Part shown: in pieces, positions 61,083-64,000 of the stretch
Layout of the letters: each line of letters starts with the position of its first letter
Position numbering within the stretch: position 1 is the stretch's first letter
Source: Craspedostauros australis
Taxonomy: Eukaryota; Bacillariophyta; Bacillariophyceae; Mastogloiales; Achnanthaceae
Length of the DNA: 64,000 nt
Reading direction: 5' to 3'
Assembly: GCA_026770025.1 (NCBI GenBank)
Contig: JAMXDE010000042.1
Span: 310,001-374,000, forward strand
Program-made: the position numbers and the translations under genes
Notes under the pieces: model-generated
What the model saw: only the letters and a program-made list of their open reading frames with translations
Told to the model about the DNA's origin: nothing
Database searches by the model: none

Positions 61083-62728
61083 GTGCATGGTGGCGGCAAC
61101 GCACTCACTGTCATCACCATCCCCGTCATCCTCACTCCAACGCAGAAGCGAAGCAGCAACAGTAGCAACGGGAATGGAAATGGGAATGAGAATCACCAAC
61201 CAATACGGAAGATTGCAGTCATCGGTGGTGGCATCGCCGGTCTCTCCTTGGCGCATGCCTTCGAGAACAACAACATCAACGATGCACACAACATTGATGT
61301 GACATGCTTCGATGTGACATGATTCGATGCGAGACCAGAATTGGACGTCGTCGCAGGTGCGAGTGTGCAGCTTAACGGTGGCATGGCGGTGCTGAAACAG
61401 ATCTCTCCGTCCCTGCAGCGTGCGGTGGCCGATGTCGCGCTGCCGTTGACGACCGTGCGATCCAAGACCACCAATTGGTTCTCATCCAACAAGGAGTTCC
61501 AGCTGCTGCACTTCAATCTCAGACAAATGATCATGGATGTGGGCGGCGACACGACGAAGGCGCTGATCCAAGAGGACGGTGAAGCCATGGCTCACCATGC
61601 TCCATCATGCGAGGAGTGTTGCAGGAGGTGTTGCTGGAGGAGCTGAAGACGACGCCCGTGCATCTCCGCAAGCAGGTGGCGAATGCGGAACATGAAAAGA
61701 CGGAGGCGTGACATGCCATTCATCTTGCGTTTGGAGATGGAACGAAGGAAGGCCGGGCTGGTACGATATGGTGGTGGGCTGTGATGGTGTCAACAGCGTC
61801 GTCAAGCAGTACATCAACAACAATGCGCGGTCCCCATCAGACAGCCAACGCAATTCGGTGGTTGTGTACTCTGGTATCCGCATCCGGTACGCCATCCGGG
61901 ATGTCGCCAAAGAGGACAGCGACAGTAACAGTGGCAGCCGTAGCGGCGACCGAAGGAACAAACCCGCACAAGATTCCATCCTGCAGCAACATTTTGGCAA
62001 TGGCGCCTACAGCCTCACTGACAACTACGGTACTGGTATCAAGCGTGATACCATCAGAGGCTGCTTCATCATCTTCCGCAACGCCTTCCCCTTCTCCAAG
62101 CCCACTGCCACCAATAACGACAACAACGTCGCTTGGAAGGCATCATCCGAGGCCAAACGCATCCAGCAACAGATGCGACAGTAGATCGATGATGCCAAGA
62201 TCTCCATGCACACCATCAGGCCCATCATCGATCGACTCATGGGTAATGCCGATCGTTTCTTCGAGTTGGGGATCTACCTCCACAATCCCTTTGCGTGACG
62301 GGCCAAGGCGATGGTTGCCACCAACGGCAACCGCAACTGCAACCGCAATGGAGGCACCAGCGCACGCCATACCACAGTTTCTTGGACAGGACACCAATCA
62401 GGCCATCCAAGACGCTCATGGTCTGGCCAACGCCATGCAGCGGTACACCGCGCAGTACAATGAACAAGCCAATGGTGGGAACAGACTCGAAGACATCCTG
62501 CAGACAGTATACAACGACAAGCGATAGTCTACCACTACGACCGCCACGGCCAAGGCTGGTCTGCTGGGATACCTGGAGGCCTTGTCGGGACCGTTGGCCA
62601 AGTTCCGGGTTGTGTCCTTCTTCATCATGGACAAGACGGGCGTTGCGAAGAAGACCGTTCTGGATGCTGCCGTTCCGAGGATACGAGAATGTGTGGAGCA
62701 GTGTGAAATCGTGATGTGGTGCAGATAG
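61083..62728 (+). pseudogene. FAD-dependent monooxygenase pseudogene, unit B
   Basis: The same gene as in unit A, broken differently. The Rossmann motif (about 61215) is intact, but a 15-bp insertion near 61310 creates an in-frame TGA. The frame is then open through 'DVGGDTTKALIQEDGE', which unit A has lost, but shifts near 61620. 'VVGCDGVNSVV' and 'VAWKASSEAKRIQQQM' remain, followed by TAG at 62182-62184, TGA at 62296-62298 and TAG near 62525. The G-D-A-A-H motif is damaged here ('SAHAIPQFLGQDTNQAIQDA'), though the following helix is better kept than in unit A. The last part ends normally with 'VMWCR' and a stop at 62726-62728. Confidence 0.85.
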
Positions 62729-62958
62729 GTTATGTGGACGACTTTCGCTTGTTGTTGATGGACCAACCATACTCATACGATCTAGACATTCCATACTTCT
62801 CACCAACCGCAGCACACAACCACAGTCACAATCATAATCACAAGCGAACATCTCCCTATCAATCAATCAATCAACCAACCATCTCCCTTGTTCCATCCTA
62901 CTCGTACAACGCCACACTCACATGCACCAGAGCATCAATACTGTCTTCATGCGCTGTT

Positions 62959-64000
62959 CTAATTACTCGACGACCAGAGTCCTCCAAGCCAATCCAGGAT
63001 CGCATCAATCATCGATGTGCCGTTCTTTTCCACACAGCAAGCAGAATCATCATCAACTCGGATGAGCCGATCCGCTCTCTTGTCATCCCACGCCTGTTTC
63101 AATATCTCACTGCTCTGCAGCAGAAGATGGAAAGTCTCGCTCGTGGGATCCATTGTACCCATTAGGCCCAGTGCATGCATTGTACCCCAATGTCTGCTTG
63201 TCCTAATCAGCATCTCCCCAAACAGGGCCAGTGGTCGTGACCATGTTGGAAGGGAACACAGCGTTGCTCTCACCTTGTTGCGATGATTTCGCCGCAAGAT
63301 ACGTTCAACAAGCGCATTGTACAAATGGACATGTTCTTCAGGCGGGCATGGACCAATGTCGAGATCGGTGAGTTGGGTAGTCTGCTCCAAGGCTTGCTGA
63401 AGTGCTTCCATCTGTGCCGAGAAGATCTCAGGCGGAACTTCAAACATGCCGGGATCCCCAAAGTGACGGTATGTGAGAGATGACAAGCCCTTGTTTCCCA
63501 GGAGCGATATCAAAGTGTCGAACATTATCATCTGCTCTGGCTCCGATACTTCGTTCCAAATATCGGCAACCCTGAGCTTCTTCAGGTGTGATGCATCTGA
63601 AAGGTGTTGGATGATCTGGTCGATTTCTTGTTGTGAGTAGATTTGTTGGGCGCTGTTGACCCGGCAGAGAAATATGTTGAGCTTGTTGATGCGCTTGTTT
63701 GACTGGAATAGCTTCGCCAAGCTATCGCAAGTGACGCGGGTGTCCAAAAAGGATACTTCGGTGATGCTGCAATTGTTTGGAGACAGCCATCTGCACAAAT
63801 CAGCGCTCCCATTGGCAAGCTTACATTTTTGAAACACAACGTATTTGGAGTTTTGGGAGATGTTGAACATGAGCTTGTCGCAATCAACAAGATCACATGA
63901 GCACAAATTCACACGATGTGTCACAAGAGGGATATCGTGGAGCTGCTTCATCTTCACGAAGCATTGAGTCAAGTAGATGCCTTCGTCGAATGAAAGTTTG
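62959..64000 (-). CDS. Leucine-rich-repeat-like protein, tandem unit C (runs off right edge)
   Basis: The frame is open from the stop at 62959 to the right edge, so the N-terminal ~150 residues are outside the window. It matches units A and B ('LDTRVTCDSLAKLF', 'INKLNIFL', 'LKKLRVADIW', 'LGLMGTMDPTSETF'). Some positions conserved in A and B differ here, such as 'EVSEPEQMIMF' for 'RLSRQEQDTRF'. Function unknown. Confidence 0.7.
   Translation of the reverse strand, partial: KLSFDEGIYLTQCFVKMKQLHDIPLVTHRVNLCSCDLVDCDKLMFNISQNSKYVVFQKCKLANGSADLCRWLSPNNCSITEVSFLDTRVTCDSLAKLFQSNKRINKLNIFLCRVNSAQQIYSQQEIDQIIQHLSDASHLKKLRVADIWNEVSEPEQMIMFDTLISLLGNKGLSSLTYRHFGDPGMFEVPPEIFSAQMEALQQALEQTTQLTDLDIGPCPPEEHVHLYNALVERILRRNHRNKVRATLCSLPTWSRPLALFGEMLIRTSRHWGTMHALGLMGTMDPTSETFHLLLQSSEILKQAWDDKRADRLIRVDDDSACCVEKNGTSMIDAILDWLGGLWSSSN

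Overview
The window looks like nuclear DNA from a photosynthetic stramenopile, most probably a diatom or close relative. Genes lie on both strands with long spacers. Introns are sparse, GT-AG and about 110-370 bp. Simple CAA/CAG repeats are common. One product (48.3 kb) carries a bipartite presequence with an 'ANA-F' junction, the signature of plastids of secondary red-algal origin. There are two tRNA-Ser(AGA) genes and no bacterial operon structure. The species cannot be fixed from the sequence alone.

Layout. 0-12.8 kb: the 5' part of an AAA_16-type ATPase running off the left edge; a split mitochondrial-type membrane protein; a DFRP1 (ZC3H15)-like protein without its zinc fingers; a tandem pair of DMT transporters, one a pseudogene; and a PUB+UBX Cdc48 adaptor. 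12.9-29.5 kb: three tandem cytochrome P450 paralogues, with an ~8 kb candidate Harbinger-like element between the first and second. The element holds a spliced DDE transposase, a graded minisatellite field and an unrecognised 801-aa protein. 30.4-32 kb: a prolyl-4-hydroxylase-like dioxygenase with a polyglutamine tract. 32.8-41.8 kb: a head-to-head inverted duplication of a sulfotransferase-aminotransferase fusion gene, both copies apparently without the PLP lysine, around a repeat-rich 4.8 kb spacer. 42.3-53.1 kb: two tRNA-Ser genes, an uncharacterised protein, a sterol C14 reductase, a plastid-targeted ICMT/PEMT-like methyltransferase, and a vWA + alpha-kinase protein. 54.3 kb to the right edge: a tandem segmental duplication (period ~4.3-4.4 kb), each unit holding a leucine-rich-repeat-like gene (-) and a decayed FAD monooxygenase gene (+).

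The main theme is local duplication: tandem (transporters, P450s, LRR/FAD units) and inverted (aminotransferase-like). One partner often decays while the other stays open. Isoprenoid/sterol-type metabolism is suggested by the C14 reductase, the P450s and the FAD monooxygenase relics, but a shared pathway is inference. The strongest candidates for something undescribed are the two-gene transposon with its minisatellite field, the lysine-less aminotransferase fusions, the zinc-finger-less DFRP1, and a nearly invariant ~360-bp block between diverged duplicate genes.
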